Shown here piece by piece: positions 11,819 to 23,978 of a DNA stretch of 64,000 nucleotides (position 1 is its first letter; the number at the start of each line of letters is the position of its first letter). The notes under the pieces were generated by a model that saw only the letters and a list, made by a program, of their open reading frames with translations, was not told where the DNA came from and did no database searches. This DNA is from Arabidopsis thaliana (lineage: Eukaryota > Streptophyta > Magnoliopsida > Brassicales > Brassicaceae): NCBI RefSeq assembly GCF_000001735.4, contig NC_003071.7, positions 9,417,151-9,481,150 on the forward strand. Direction: 5' to 3'. The position numbers and the translations under genes are program-made.

Positions 11819-12694
11819 ATGGAGGGGCCACGGCGTCCTCCTTCCGCCACCGCCCCTGACTCTGACGATGACAAACCCGATGATCCTCCGTCCGTTTGGC
11901 ACCGTCCAACCTCTAGCCTCCCCGCATTGCCATCTTTAGATCCTCCATCGCACGGTTCACACCATTGGCGTAATCATTCTCTTAATCTGTCTCCACTCCC
12001 AACGACATCTTCTCCGCCTCTTCCTCCTCCGGATTCAATCCCTGAGTTAGAGACGTACGTTGTCCAAGTCCCGAGAGATCAAGTCTATTGGACCCCTCCT
12101 CCGGAACATGCAAAATACGTCGAGAAACGCAGCAAGAACCCGGAGAAAAACAAAAAGAAAGGGTGTTCTAAACGTCTTTTGTGGTTCTTCATTATCTTGG
12201 TCATTTTCGGATTCTTACTCGGTGCAATCATTCTCATCCTCCATTTCGCTTTCAACCCCACTCTTCCTGTTTTCGCGGTCGAGAGATTGACCGTAAATCC
12301 TAGTAATTTTGAGGTCACATTAAGAGCCGAGAATCCAACGTCTAACATGGGAGTACGCTACATGATGGAAAAGAACGGGGTCGTTTCCTTAACGTACAAG
12401 AATAAGAGCCTGGGGAGCGGGAAATTTCCGGGGTTGTCCCAGGCCGCATCTGGATCCGACAAGGTCAATGTGAAGCTTAATGGGTCGACCAAGAACGCAG
12501 TTGTACAACCTCGTGGATCGAAGCAACCGGTTGTTCTGATGCTGAATATGGAGCTGAAGGCTGAGTATGAAGCAGGGCCGGTCAAACGGAACAAGGAAGT
12601 GGTGGTGACTTGTGATGTTAAGGTTAAGGGACTATTAGATGCGAAGAAGGTTGAGATTGTGTCGGAGAATTGTGAGAGTGAGTTCAAGAACTGA
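11819..12694 (+). CDS. LEA_2/NHL-like membrane protein with proline-rich N-terminus
   Basis: Intronless, 291 aa. Residues 1-75 are rich in Pro and Ser, with runs such as SPPLPPPDS, which is why such proteins were called hydroxyproline-rich. Residues 101-120 are strongly basic (KNPEKNKKKGCSKR). A single transmembrane helix spans about 119-145 (WFFIILVIFGFLLGAIILIL). After it comes an LEA_2 (LEA14/NDR1-HIN1-like) domain with FAVERLTVNPSNFEVTLRAENPT and a C-terminal VVTCDVKVKGL. By family, it should be a type II protein of the plasma membrane or endomembranes, with the LEA_2 domain outside. Function is unknown beyond that. The ATG sits directly after a CT-rich leader. Confidence 0.85.
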   Translation: MEGPRRPPSATAPDSDDDKPDDPPSVWHRPTSSLPALPSLDPPSHGSHHWRNHSLNLSPLPTTSSPPLPPPDSIPELETYVVQVPRDQVYWTPPPEHAKYVEKRSKNPEKNKKKGCSKRLLWFFIILVIFGFLLGAIILILHFAFNPTLPVFAVERLTVNPSNFEVTLRAENPTSNMGVRYMMEKNGVVSLTYKNKSLGSGKFPGLSQAASGSDKVNVKLNGSTKNAVVQPRGSKQPVVLMLNMELKAEYEAGPVKRNKEVVVTCDVKVKGLLDAKKVEIVSENCESEFKN

Positions 12695-15090
12695 CACTCG
12701 CTCTATATATATTTTATATATAACATGATTGTGTCGTTAGAGTTAACAATGTGCTTAATTAATTCATACTTTCTATGTAATGTTCAATTGTTCATTTTTT
12801 TTCCCTAATGTCTTTGTTTTTACTCTATATTGTTGAGCGACAAAAGAAAACGTGAACAAGAAGAACACAATAGAGTGAGCGTCTTTTTTTTTTTTTAAAT
12901 GTACCTTTGCTTTTACAAATAAATTTAGTTTAGCCCAGATTACAAATAAACAGACTAGTCAGAACTTCTTAAAAACAGAAGATATAATTGGGCCTAAATG
13001 CAAAAGTAACATTTCACCTCCTAAGATTTTTCCTAGACCAAGTGTGTACAAGCAATACTCCGAAAACTTGATGGGATCATTCCCTCTTTTTTTTTTCTTT
13101 TTTTTTTTATCATTCTCTTTTTGATAAGATCATTCTCATTTCTCAGTGTTGTTAGTTTTATTATAGAAATGTAACTTACATTTTGGGAATAAGTGCCGTC
13201 TGTACATTTCTATTAGTTTAACTTTCTCTTTTTCTGTTGGAATGTAAAATTTAGCTTCAACAAAGATATTTATATTTTAATTAATAGAGAATTTCAAAAG
13301 TTTGAAAGAAAAGATAGACTTTTAAAAGAATGAAGATTGAAAAGAAACAAATAGACTTTTAGAAGAATGGAAGTTGAAAAGAAACAATCTTGATCAGTAC
13401 TTCTTCCTTCGAGCCAACATCTAATGAGGTCGTGAAGACAAGTCATATTAAAATATAGGTGCGAGGAGACCCGATCTGTTATTTTGTCGATCACTAGAGC
13501 TGACGGTTTACTGTTTCGTACGGTAAAAATTGAATATAGTCATTACACTATCGCTCACAACAAACATAAGAGATAGAAGCTGAGAATTTTGATAGTGCCA
13601 TTGACGAGGTGGGGTTGCATATGCATCCAATCAGGAGTGAGATGCGAGCTTAGTAGAGGACCACCAACTTAAGGCCACGTTTTGAAGGAGAAAGGACTCA
13701 TAAAAATATATGATCTTTGGCTTCGTCGAATTCGCCATAGTCCATAGAGGTACTTGTCTGCGAATGCAACTACCCGTTTAGAGGCGAATGTGTTAATAAA
13801 CGGAAATGCTTTGCGAGAATCTGGCCTCACCATCTTATTGTTCAATAAGTGGAATGTATTAATAAGAAAATACAAATTATGAAAGTTTATACAAAAATAT
13901 TTTTATATTTCACCGCAGATTTCAAAATGCAATGTTCTTTTTTTTTTGTGCGCTAGTTATTTTAAATATACTTGATTATTTTAAAAAATCGAATATACAT
14001 AAAGAATCATTTATTCTATACCCCTACCATCTACCAAGAAAAGGTTGAGTGGTCATTTTCGCGAAACCACAGTGGAGAAACAATAATTGTGTATAAAGAT
14101 ATTCCACTAGAAAGTGAAACAAATAGGTCCAATTATTTATTAAGGGCACCTTTGGACCATTTTCACAGTCCTAATTATGACAACAATATTGTTATCTTCT
14201 AGCAAGAATATAAAAAGACAAATTTTATAGTTTATTATAAAATGAATTCTTCATTTCGGGTAAAGGTTGGATATATAAAATTGTATAGAAACCAGTAATA
14301 ATAGTTAGGATATCAAAGAACTATTTGATGTATGATGTTTTGCAAGACACTATATTCATTTATTCTATTTTTTTTTGTGAGCGTACCAAACAAATCAAAT
14401 TAAATACTATTTTATGTATGATGTTTTGCAAGAGACTATATCATTCTAAACTAACTAGCTAATATTGAATTTCACACATTTTGGGATGAGCGCAGTATCC
14501 AACTCTATTTAATGCTTTAAAATTTAAACATTTGCAATCTTGATGTAAAATACAAACATTCTTTTATCATATAATTCCACATGGTCGGTTGGTTGGAACG
14601 CACGCCTAGGCCTCACTCTTATTTGTGTTTCTCTCTTTTCCTTCACACCACTACATTCGAAAGTTCCGATACAAAAGAAAATTTCCTTTTTTGTTACTTT
14701 AAATTTTGGTGTCTAAAAAAGTTGACTATCCAATCAAAAGACATTTAGAGTTTGCCAAAAGATTTTTGTTTTTAGTCCACCTTTTAGACATGTCACAGAA
14801 AATTATTATTCAAGTGAAGGGATTGGTGATCAATGTTTTTGCTCCCTATAATTTGGGCATCTAAGTCACATGCATCCCCATGTTACCAAGTAGTTTGGAA
14901 CATCTCACAGATCAACATATACATTCATTTACTGAGTCAATACATTTAAAATTACATATAGTTTTAGGCTTTCTATGGCACTAGATAATTGAGTCAAATC
15001 AAGTTTTGTTAGAACCGTCTGATTTACTTGAATCTTCTCTCTCTATATATATAAACAAATATAGAAAAATAAAGAACGGAAGAGACATTA
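12695..15090. other. intergenic with a short direct repeat
   Basis: 2.4 kb of AT-rich DNA. Minus-strand frames at 13294-13494 and 13669-13875 look weakly coding-like but have no domain I recognise. A near-perfect direct repeat containing tatgatgttttgcaaga lies at about 14324-14355 and 14408-14439, spaced 84 bases. Confidence 0.35.
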
Positions 15091-15305
15091 GACCATCCTT
15101 ATTGCAAGTCTCTTACTATAAATCTTAGGTATAATATATAATCAAAATAATATGTGAATAGTTTAGAAAAAGTCCTTAGCTAAGAGATAAAAGAAGGTTT
15201 AAGAACTTCAAACCATTACAAAAACTCTTAGCTATAATTTTTTCAATAATACAATTCATAAAATAGTTAAGAGATAAAATTAAGAGTCTACCATTAAGGT
15301 TGCTC
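15091..15305. mobile_element. MITE, PIF/Harbinger-like, 215 bp
   Basis: Terminal inverted repeats of about 25 bases: the left end starts GACCATCCTTATTGCAAG and the right end, reverse complemented, starts GAGCAACCTTAATGGTAG; both continue to CTCTTA. The element is flanked by TTA on both sides (15088-15090 and 15306-15308), the 3-bp duplication usual for PIF/Harbinger. It has no coding capacity. Confidence 0.6.
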
Positions 15306-15335
15306 TTAGGTGATTGGTTTCTCATTGAATACATT

Positions 15336-15537
15336 AAGGATCCTTCCATTTGATGTTATTGACAAGTTCACCATGGCCAAGCAGAACAAAGAGAACAACA
15401 GCACTCAAGTTACATTGTTAATTATTGATGTCAGTGAATGGAGACGATGGTGATAGCAAGACCTACGAGGCATATGTGTACCAGCCGCCCTGGCGTGATA
15501 CTCCCTTGGTTCTTAACTATTTTGAATTTGCCAATTA
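15336..15537 (+). pseudogene. short coding-like remnant, unidentified
   Basis: A less AT-rich island whose frames read FDVIDKFTMAKQNKENN and then, after a frame change, SKTYEAYVYQPPWRDTPLVL. The codon content differs from the surrounding DNA and suggests a fragment of a gene. I do not recognise the source. It sits between a MITE and a Helitron, so capture is possible but not shown. Confidence 0.3.
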
Positions 15538-15941
15538 GTCAATGTTGGCTCTCCCAATTCCCTTAATCAATTGTACAAAAATACATTATTTCTCAATTCA
15601 TTTTTAAGTGATTATTTATTTTTAAATATTTTAGCGGATATAGGATGATGAACACACACTTTATATTAATTAAGTAATATATATTTGGTTTTTCTAAATT
15701 AAAATCATAGTATATGCAGAAAAAGTTATTAAGTTTTTGTATGCAGTAACATCGCATTTTAAGGTATATTTTTAAATCTTTATTAAAATCTTTCAAAATT
15801 AATAAGAATCAAATCCACAAATTGTTTTCAATAAGAGTACATTTTAAAGTAGATTTTTAAATTATTAGTTCGATAACACTGAATTTCGTTTGATTTTTTA
15901 AAATCTATGATTGAATAACATATGATTTATAAATTTTTACA

Positions 15942-16418
15942 TCTATATATACATTTTTGCAGCCATTTTGTGAAATAAATCTTGTAGTTGAGACTTATTT
16001 ACAATGGCTGCCACTGGATTTTAATGTTTGTTTTTGATAATTAGAAAAAAATCTTTGAATTAAATATGTGACATTTAACAATCTTCCTTAAATCTCTCCA
16101 CATTAACTACACGATTAGTTACTAAAATAAAACTTCCAAAATATTTAATATCATTAAACCACAGAGATATTTGATAGCATTTAATTACTACAAAATTACA
16201 AAATATTTAGATAATAATTTATGAACATATCATAAATAAGATCAGCATTAATAAAATAAATGGTTTTTTTACGGGACGGGTTTGACAGGACGTTACTTAA
16301 TAACAATTGTAATTATAAAATAAAAATATTTTATAGATATATACAATTTACAAACTTGTATGTATACTAACTTTAAAAAATAAATTGTTCCCGCAGTGTA
16401 CCGCGGGTTAAAATCTAG
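15942..16418 (+). mobile_element. non-autonomous Helitron, 477 bp, both termini present
   Basis: The 5' end is TCTATATATAC and the 3' end is CTAG. A GC-rich hairpin (stem CCCGC/GCGGG, 16390-16407) lies 7 bases before the CTAG. The flanking bases are A on the left (15941) and T on the right (16419), so insertion was between A and T with no duplication, as expected for Helitrons. The 3' 200 bases are closely similar to 38831-39027. It has no Rep/helicase coding region. Confidence 0.75.
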
Positions 16419-16746
16419 TAAATAACTTAAAATCTTAGATTGAATACATCTCTTTTGGTTGTGATATTTTTCAAAAATCCTCATTATTGTATATCTTTGT
16501 TTTTATTTCAAAAATACAAGGAATTTTTATACATGGGATAATTTAAAATTTGAACATTGCATGGATAGCAACAAACGACTAGTCAGAAAACCAAAGTTTA
16601 ATAAAAGGAACATGAACCTCAATATTTGTCTTCTTGTTATATTAATAAACTTATTCTCGTTCTCTTATACGTTAGAATCTTTACCAATACTACATAGTAA
16701 AAAGAAAAAAGAAAAAGAACAAGTTTCTCCTGTACTTGTAAACTCT

Positions 16747-19332
16747 TCATGCCCCACACCTTGACTGTTTCCATTCCACCAAACGTTCTAAAAAAACCAT
16801 AACCTATAAAACGTAGAAAATAAGAGACTTTTTTTTATAAGAAATCTACATCAAAAACAAAAATTCACCAGTTTGACAAAAAAACAAACATAAATTCACC
16901 TTAGTACACTAAAACATTATGTGTTGTGTATATAGAGTGACAAAAGATTACCTCATCTGGCTCTTGCAAAGAATAAGAAGCATTAGTCTCCTTTGCGTAT
17001 TTGGACACAAGAATTCCAAGACCTTGTTTTTTGTCTCTCAGTATCTGTTACAATGTCACTTTAATCAGTATTTATATAATCATTAATCTATACTATTTAT
17101 ATATGTTAATTTAACGAGACATTATGAATATAGAATATGTGTATCAGTGTATACCTTAAAGGCGTCTTCGTCGGTACGATCATCTCCAATATATATAGGA
17201 AAAACATCGGTACAATTATCATATCCTACACATGGTATAAATGTTAATTTCGATTAGTGAAAACTAATTAGAAATTTCAACTTTTAAAATCAAAACCAAA
17301 ACCAAAAGTAATGTAATGTAAGCCACCATTATATGTAATTTTATTATGATCAATATATTGATAATTGGGAATGAATCAAGATTTACCTAGTGATTCTAAC
17401 AAAAACTCGAGTGCTTTGCCTTTATCCCACTTAATGATTGGACGAATCTCCAATACCTGAAATTAAACCAGACCAGAAAAAGTAAATAATCATGATGAAA
17501 AAGTAAAATCTTAGTTGAGATATTGACTATTTCAAATTATTAGTATTTCTGTAAAAAAATTACTTTTCTTCCTTGGGTAAGCATGAGCTTGGGGTAATTC
17601 TTCAAGACTGATCGAACTTGATGGGCCAAGTCACTCCATTTCTGAAAATTTATATATTAGTTGCTTGGTTATGTTTAAATTACGTATGTTATTACTGTAT
17701 GGTCAATCTAATATAAGCAAATGATCCATATATACATTTTCTTCTACGCATCGAAAGTGAACAGACGCACAAAATTTGTTGTTCTCAACTTTCGCTCCTG
17801 GAATCGATTGAGTGTTCTCGACTAGTTTTTTATAAACCTATAAACATAATGAAAGACAAAATATTAAATAAGTATAGCTATATTTATATCTATGTGAAAA
17901 AAAACTATCATAATAAAATTTTATATTTAATAAAAGAAGACATCATGATTGATTGGAGTAGAATGTGACCTCGTTTATCACCGGGAGGAATTCAGTTGCG
18001 GGTTGACAAAGAAGAGACTGATTTTCCTGAATTTTATCTTAAAAATGAGAAAAATGGAGGTAAAAAGAAAAATATTTATGTTTCATAATACACAGTTTAT
18101 GTTTTTTCTTGGCAAAAATAATTTTTATGTATTCATACTTTCTTGTATTTAGATCCTTGCTCTGGTCCTTTGATGTCCATGCCATGACTTCCAGCGTAGT
18201 ATAACTCAGTTAATTTCACAAAACTAGAAACCTGAAACATAATCAAATAAAATAATAATTAAAATAAATTTTACTTTTATTAAATAATTAAAATGAAATT
18301 TAAAAATGTATGGTACCCTACTGCTACCTTCTCTCTGCATCTCCCACTAACTATGGCTGTTGGAAAACACTTTGCAAGTTTCCTCACAGTATTTCGCATC
18401 TGAAAAAATAATTCAATCACAAAGAATATTTAGCAAAGGTTAACTGCACTAAATATTCAATTAAAACAAAAACAAAACTGCACAAATTGACAATCAACAT
18501 TTATGTTTATATATGTAGATGATTTAGATATATAACAATATATAAATAACACCTTATTAAAGATAAAATCTTAAGTAGGCAACTAAGTGTATTTTACAAA
18601 TGAAAAAAAAAAACATAACCATTTACTTAATTAACTCTCACAATATGGTAAAATTCCAAAAAAAAAAAAAAAGAACACAACATGATTATCTACCAAGCTA
18701 ACCTAGAACATCTATAAGATTTATCTTATATATGTTCAAAATTTTGAAAAAAAAACTACCTTCTTGGACATGAAAGCTCGATCAGGATCATCAACAATGG
18801 GAGAGAGAGTACCATCATAATCAAGAAACATAACTATTTGTTTTCCTTCAGATTTATGAAGTATTTCTTCGAACATGTTCAAAGCAGATGGATGTTCCTT
18901 CTGCAAAATTTGTAATTCTCTCGTTTAATAATTTTTTGAAATAAAAGATTAAAACAAACAAAACAGAGGAAGCAAGAAGACATTACAATCCAACAAGATT
19001 GGCTATTGAAGGATTTAGGGCGAGTAGGAGAACAAGCTCTCATAGAATCAACCCATGATCTTATCAGTCCTCCTCCGCTGTTGATCTGAAAATCATGAAG
19101 AACTTTCGTCGTTGGTGACGTGTCTCCGTCGTCTCCTCCGACATATAAAACCTCCGAGTTTGAGATGGCCTTTGTCTCCAACATTTTAGTAATATTTTCT
19201 TCGATGAATCTAACTGAAATTATAAGATTAAAACAGAGATGATAACAGATCAGTAACACGTATATAATTTTGTGTGTGTTTTAAAGATAGACATATGTAA
19301 GTGACCATTGCAAGAAACAAGAAATTACCCAT
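16747..19332 (-). CDS. TPPE: trehalose-6-phosphate phosphatase E
   Basis: Twelve coding exons (minus): 19332-19329, 19213-18987, 18900-18760, 18399-18328, 18231-18139, 18026-17970, 17837-17736, 17641-17564, 17456-17387, 17225-17155, 17044-16952 and 16803-16747. All introns are GT-AG and the sum is 354 codons plus stop, the length I recall for TPPE. It removes phosphate from trehalose 6-phosphate, a sugar-status signal. HAD motifs are intact: [16 protein letters not shown] near residue 103 (nucleophile Asp), SGRCREK, and [11 protein letters not shown] near the C-terminus. The protein ends [11 protein letters not shown]. The first coding exon supplies only ATGG; an internal ATG at 19184 could give a form 12 residues shorter. 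The N-terminus is Ser-rich and not clearly an organelle signal. Confidence 0.9.
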
Positions 19333-19420
19333 TTTAGGATATTAATCAAAATGTAAAATGAAGTTATAATTTTGATGGAAATGAGAGTGAATGTGGGTTG
19401 TTAACTAAGGGTATGGACTG

Positions 19421-19429
19421 ATTTTATAG
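19421..19429 (-). promoter_or_regulatory. TATA box of TPPE
   Basis: On the minus strand the sequence reads CTATAAAAT, about 90-97 bases upstream of the ATG at 19332. Position and form fit a core promoter. Confidence 0.5.
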
Positions 19430-19583
19430 TGGCAAACTTGCAATTAAAAAAAAAAGAAAAGTAAAATCAGATATTGTGTGTGTCCGAGTCGAAACCATTG
19501 AGTGCGAGTTCCACTATACTTCCTTGTTGGCTTCCTTTGGATATCTTTTGGTTATTTGGCGTTGGAGCGTTCCCATCAAGCGC

Positions 19584-19589
19584 CACGTG
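19584..19589. promoter_or_regulatory. G-box upstream of TPPE
   Basis: The palindrome CACGTG in the context GCCACGTGGT lies about 250 bases upstream of the TPPE start codon. This is the core bound by plant bHLH (PIF) and bZIP (HY5, ABF) factors. Confidence 0.4.
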
Positions 19590-20248
19590 GTCCCTTCCAA
19601 TTTGATCATGCTGACAAAAGAATATTGAGATATTTGTTTTTGGTAATTAATCAAATGTTTTCTTTGTTTGGTCCACTGGTCCATATACTAACCTCTTGTA
19701 AGAAAGTGAAGTCGAACTTTACTGCTGAAGAGAAGAACTTGAGGGCCAATGATCTATTATTGTCTATGACGCGTTAATGGATTTAACTATATGCAATGCA
19801 TCATGCATGCAACACATAAGATGGTGAATTCTAAAATAGAGAAACTTTACTTATAGCATCTTTAGATCTATATAGAAAAATATTACTGCCTCCTAATATC
19901 ATTAAATTTCGGAAGCCCATGTTTGTAAGATAGAAATCTTGTATAGTGCTCTTTTATATCATCTTGGTGCAAGGTAATGGGAGTTTGAAACATGAGTATA
20001 TAAATCTCCTTTTTTTTTCCCAACAATTCACATTCACATGCTTGCTTCTTTGTTTTTACACTTTTTTGGTTTGAACCATTTACAATTTAATATTATTGAA
20101 ACTTTGCAAAAGGAAAAAGTATGATAAAACTATGACGGTAAAAAAAACAAAAACAATCCTAGTGTTAGTTATTTGTTATTCTATAAACAATTTTTTTTTT
20201 TTTAAGTTTATTAAGACTTGCGATATATTATGCACGGATTTGTTTCAG

Positions 20249-20281
<33 letters not shown>

Positions 20282-21061
20282 CACCATATTTTATTTGATC
20301 TTTATTTATAAAACATGCAATTTTATAATGAGACAAAGTATCGCCAAACCAAAATCGAACACGTTTTGTTCTTATTAGGTTTCACTGCTAGCTGTTGTAG
20401 TTTAATAAGCGCCACATGGCTAAGGTAGTTAACAGCTTTCTACTGATCAGTCAGCGTCTAGTACATTTAGTCCAAAAGAAAACAATTAAGCAAATTCCCA
20501 TAATAGTGTTTTTTGAAAAAAAATCTCATAATGTAGTTTTTGTGTGTTAGGGAAAAAAAAAATTTGATTAATTGAGATTTGAGGTAAACGCATCATATTC
20601 TTGAGTTCGTGATCACGAGATCCTGACTCTTCAGATATTTTTATCCACATATATGATGAATGATGATGTCGACACTACTTTCTTTTAATGTTTGTTTACT
20701 TTTTCGTCACAACTAATATTGTAAAGATTTTGGTGGTGATATATGCAAGTCACTTCGTTTATTTCGCAGTGAAATCAGATTATACTATGTTTCACATAAT
20801 ATTTTGGAAAAATTATGTTACATGTTGTATAATTAAATAGAAGACAAAGAGAAATCTCACATGTTCACATGCATGTGTGGATATGCCATTTTTTCTGATG
20901 CAGATATTACAACTTAATCTCAAATGTTTTGCTAGCTTGTTTTATAATAATAAAAATAAGTTTTAGTAATTTTTTTGTTGGTCAAGTTTTTTGAACGATA
21001 GCTCAAACGATATCTTAGACTTGATTTGCATGCACATCAAATTTTATGTTGCCTTAATAAA
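19590..21061. other. intergenic with (TA)n microsatellite
   Basis: AT-rich DNA without a supported gene. A long (TA)n run lies at about 20251-20279. Confidence 0.4.
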
Positions 21062-21365
21062 GAATCAATTACGGATTTATCAAATTTTTAATGGCATCAG
21101 TGGATTTTGATTTTTAAAAGAATTTATGAATTTTGCTTCTTTTAAAAATATAAAAATATGATTTAATATGTATTTTATTCGTTATATTTATGTTTAATCG
21201 GTTTCATTTATTTTTGAAATATAATATTTAGTATAAAATATATATTATTGTAAAAACTAATCGTAAATAAATACATTTTTAAGTATCTTAAAAATAGCAA
21301 ATAGGTAAAAATAACATTTTTAAAAAATCCACAAATGCCTACACTAAAAAATCTATAATTGATTC
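21062..21365. mobile_element. long-TIR MITE, about 304 bp (copy A, empty site)
   Basis: The ends are imperfect inverted repeats: GAATCAATTACGGATTT at 21062 on the left and, reverse complemented, GAATCAATTATAGATTT at 21365 on the right. Similarity continues inward for about 50 bases (aatggcatcagtgg versus the complement of ccacaaatgcct). The reverse complement aligns along its length with 23246-24110, minus the 572-bp insert found there. Long TIRs suggest a Mutator-like MITE; exact ends and target duplication are uncertain. Confidence 0.5.
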
Positions 21366-23245
21366 TATTCGTACTGGTTACCGACTTCACGTGCAACGAA
21401 TCAAACTTGTCTCCACCCACAACGTGACCGATATCTACAGAGACATAGAGCAAGTACTATCCACTTCATCGAAAGATAGAAAAAAGTTCAAATTTTATCG
21501 TGACATTATCATCAATTAGGGTTTGCAGAAAAGGAACTTCTCAATTTCAAAATGAATTACCCAATAATGTAATAATCAATAGAGAAATGAAATGCTTAGA
21601 ACTGCGACGTAAAAAACATGTAGGAAGATGTCGTGCATGAGGAATATATAACCTAATCATTATCATTTTACCTTTTTTTGTTCTTTTTGTTTAAGGATTC
21701 TATCATTTTACTTCTCGTCGTCTTTAGAAAAAATTTTTTTTTTCTAAAGAACAACCAAGCACCATTAATTAATTACCAGGACAGTTCAGTTCCTTTAAAA
21801 ACAATTAGTGAATTTTAAAACAGATTCCTGATTTTTTTATTTTTTTTGCGCTAAAATCATGATGAAAAATATTTAATCTGGATCTGTTGTTCCTTGAGAA
21901 CATGAACTTAATTATTAAAGGCTGCTAACGGAATCCTATCCCCAAACGCTCACCATAATTAAGATGGGATCGACACAAAAGAATCATCATGCCACGTGAA
22001 TTCTTTCAACGGCCACAATAGTTTCTGCCTTGCAATCATTTCCTGGTATACTTTTTATCTACATTAGGGATTAAATGTCTCATCATACAGACCTACACCA
22101 AAACATTCTTTTTTTTTTATTGAAGTCTACATGTCAAAAGCTTGTGAAATTTTAAAATTACGTTGAACTGTGTGAAGATTTACTACATTTGTGAAAGTCA
22201 TAGGGTTTGAATGGTAACATAGTACAGTTTTGTTCAAACTTTAACAGTTATCAATCACAAAAACTATTAAAAACGTTATAAAAAATTTTATTCTCATCTT
22301 TTTTGTACAGCTCTTTCTAACAGCTTTGCACTATATTCCGATAAAGCTAACAACTCTAATTAACAGTTAAAAAATTTGTACTGCTTTTGGTTACCAATCA
22401 GATCCATAATTTTTTCTCCGTATTTGATTTTGGATAGAAATACAACAAATGACACTGACACAAGTTCTATACTTTATATTTAAAATATTTAGAATAAACT
22501 TTTTGGGAGGCACTTGATGAAACACCAAGTTCCTTTATATGGTGGGAATCTTTGTCGGCAAAAGATAAAAGGAATGCCACAAGAAAGAACATTGCCCTTC
22601 ACAGTTCATACCAAATCGGCAAGTATATATAGTGCAAAGTCTGCAAACACAACAATTATTTTCCCTATTGTTCGTAAGAAAATAAAATACTATAGTGGAT
22701 TTTAAGGTTCACAGAAAAATTTAAATAGTATGCTACATTATTGTTAATACAGCTTTGAAATGTTTACGAGTTTCAGAAATGAAAAATACTATACGATTTT
22801 TTATATTTTTGTTTTAAATTAAATGAATAAGAAAAGAAATTTATATCAGACAAAATAAAATCCAGTTCAATCATTTTCGGCCCCTCGACTATATAAGGAA
22901 ACTAAAAGAAATAAAGGAGAAATAGAAAGGTCGATGGCTTTAAGATTTTGGGAATAATAATTTAAAAGCATCAATAAAGTTGTTCTCAATATATTTAACA
23001 TTCAATTCATCATGTTGTTATGAAATGGTTTCAAGGACAATACATAACACATACATAATTTTGTTTCCCAAGAAACAATTATAAATGTATCCAATTTCAA
23101 TAGTGTAACGGGTATAATATCTCATACAAAACCTAAAGAGGAAATCATATTAAATTTTGGTCTCCAATAGGTCTATGCTCAAATTCTCTTAGATATTCTG
23201 AAAAAGAAAAAATAATCATAAAAGTTTAAAATGTAATCAAAAGAG
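21366..23245. other. intergenic
   Basis: No gene or element with defined ends seen. AT-rich. The open frame at 22514-22705 has no recognisable domain. Confidence 0.35.
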
Positions 23246-23406
23246 ATTATTGTTGATTTTGGCATTTTTACTATATTTTTTATTGTCAAACACTTAAAAA
23301 TATACGTATTTATCAATTTCTTTGCAAAATTGCAAACTTTAATTTATATCAAATACTAAATCCTAAAAACAAATGAAACCGATTAACCTAAACATAACGA
23401 GTAAAA

Positions 23407-23978
23407 CCAGTGTTCTAAAAATCACTACACGCTATTTTGGCGGTGATCTAGCGCTGCATGCCTAGTCGGTTTAAGCGGGAATTAGTCGGAAACTAGATGT
23501 TGTATATTTTATGTTTTTATAAATATTTAGGTTATACAATAAATGTAAACGATGAAATTAAGTAAAATTCTGATAGCCTAGTGGTACTAACAACCTACTA
23601 AATATCTAAATATCTGCAGCCCCTAGTTCGATGTTTTCAATTGCACTTTTCTCGAATTTTTTTTTTTAACTTAATAAAAAGGGAAAAATTAGTGTTTTCG
23701 TTATGGAGTCATCTTCTTCCCAAAATCCCTAATTGAGACAAGTTGTCTGCGTTTTCACAACTTGTTTTCCGTTTTTCTTCCAATTTTTTTATATCATTTT
23801 CTCATATAATTTAACCAAAATAGTACATATCTATAATTATTTTAAGGATTCATAGTCAAAAGCTAAAGTTTTAAGAAGATTTTCATTTTCACCGATTTAA
23901 GCAAAAATCGCGGCAGTCCATCCTCACCTAGCAACTCTTCGCCGTAATATGCCATCGAGACCAAATTTCAGAACATTT
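23407..23978. mobile_element. hAT-like MITE, about 572 bp, nested in copy B
   Basis: The left end begins CCAGTGTTCTAAAAATC and the right end, reverse complemented, begins AAATGTTCTGAAATTTGG. Both sides also share GC-richer inner motifs (ggcggtg and its counterpart). It is bounded by direct repeats agtaaaa at 23400-23406 and 23979-23985 (7 of 8 bases as gagtaaaa/tagtaaaa), a length near the 8-bp duplication of hAT elements. The uninterrupted paralogue at 21168-21183 shows the site without the insert. Confidence 0.6.
23574..23634 (+). repeat. tRNA-derived SINE-like Pol III promoter remnant
   Basis: TAGCCTAGTGG at 23574-23584 resembles a Pol III box A and TAGTTCGATGT at 23624-23634 resembles a box B, about 40 bases apart as in tRNA-derived SINEs. 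There is no intact tRNA fold. The segment lies inside the hAT-like element. Confidence 0.35.

Noticed and set aside
13294-13875. Minus-strand frames resembling a decayed gene
   Set aside because: No motif I can name, interrupted by stops, no splice structure; kept only as a remark on the intergenic region.
19502-19777. 91-aa open frame next to TPPE
   Set aside because: It begins with GTG, has no domain, and overlaps the TPPE promoter and G-box.
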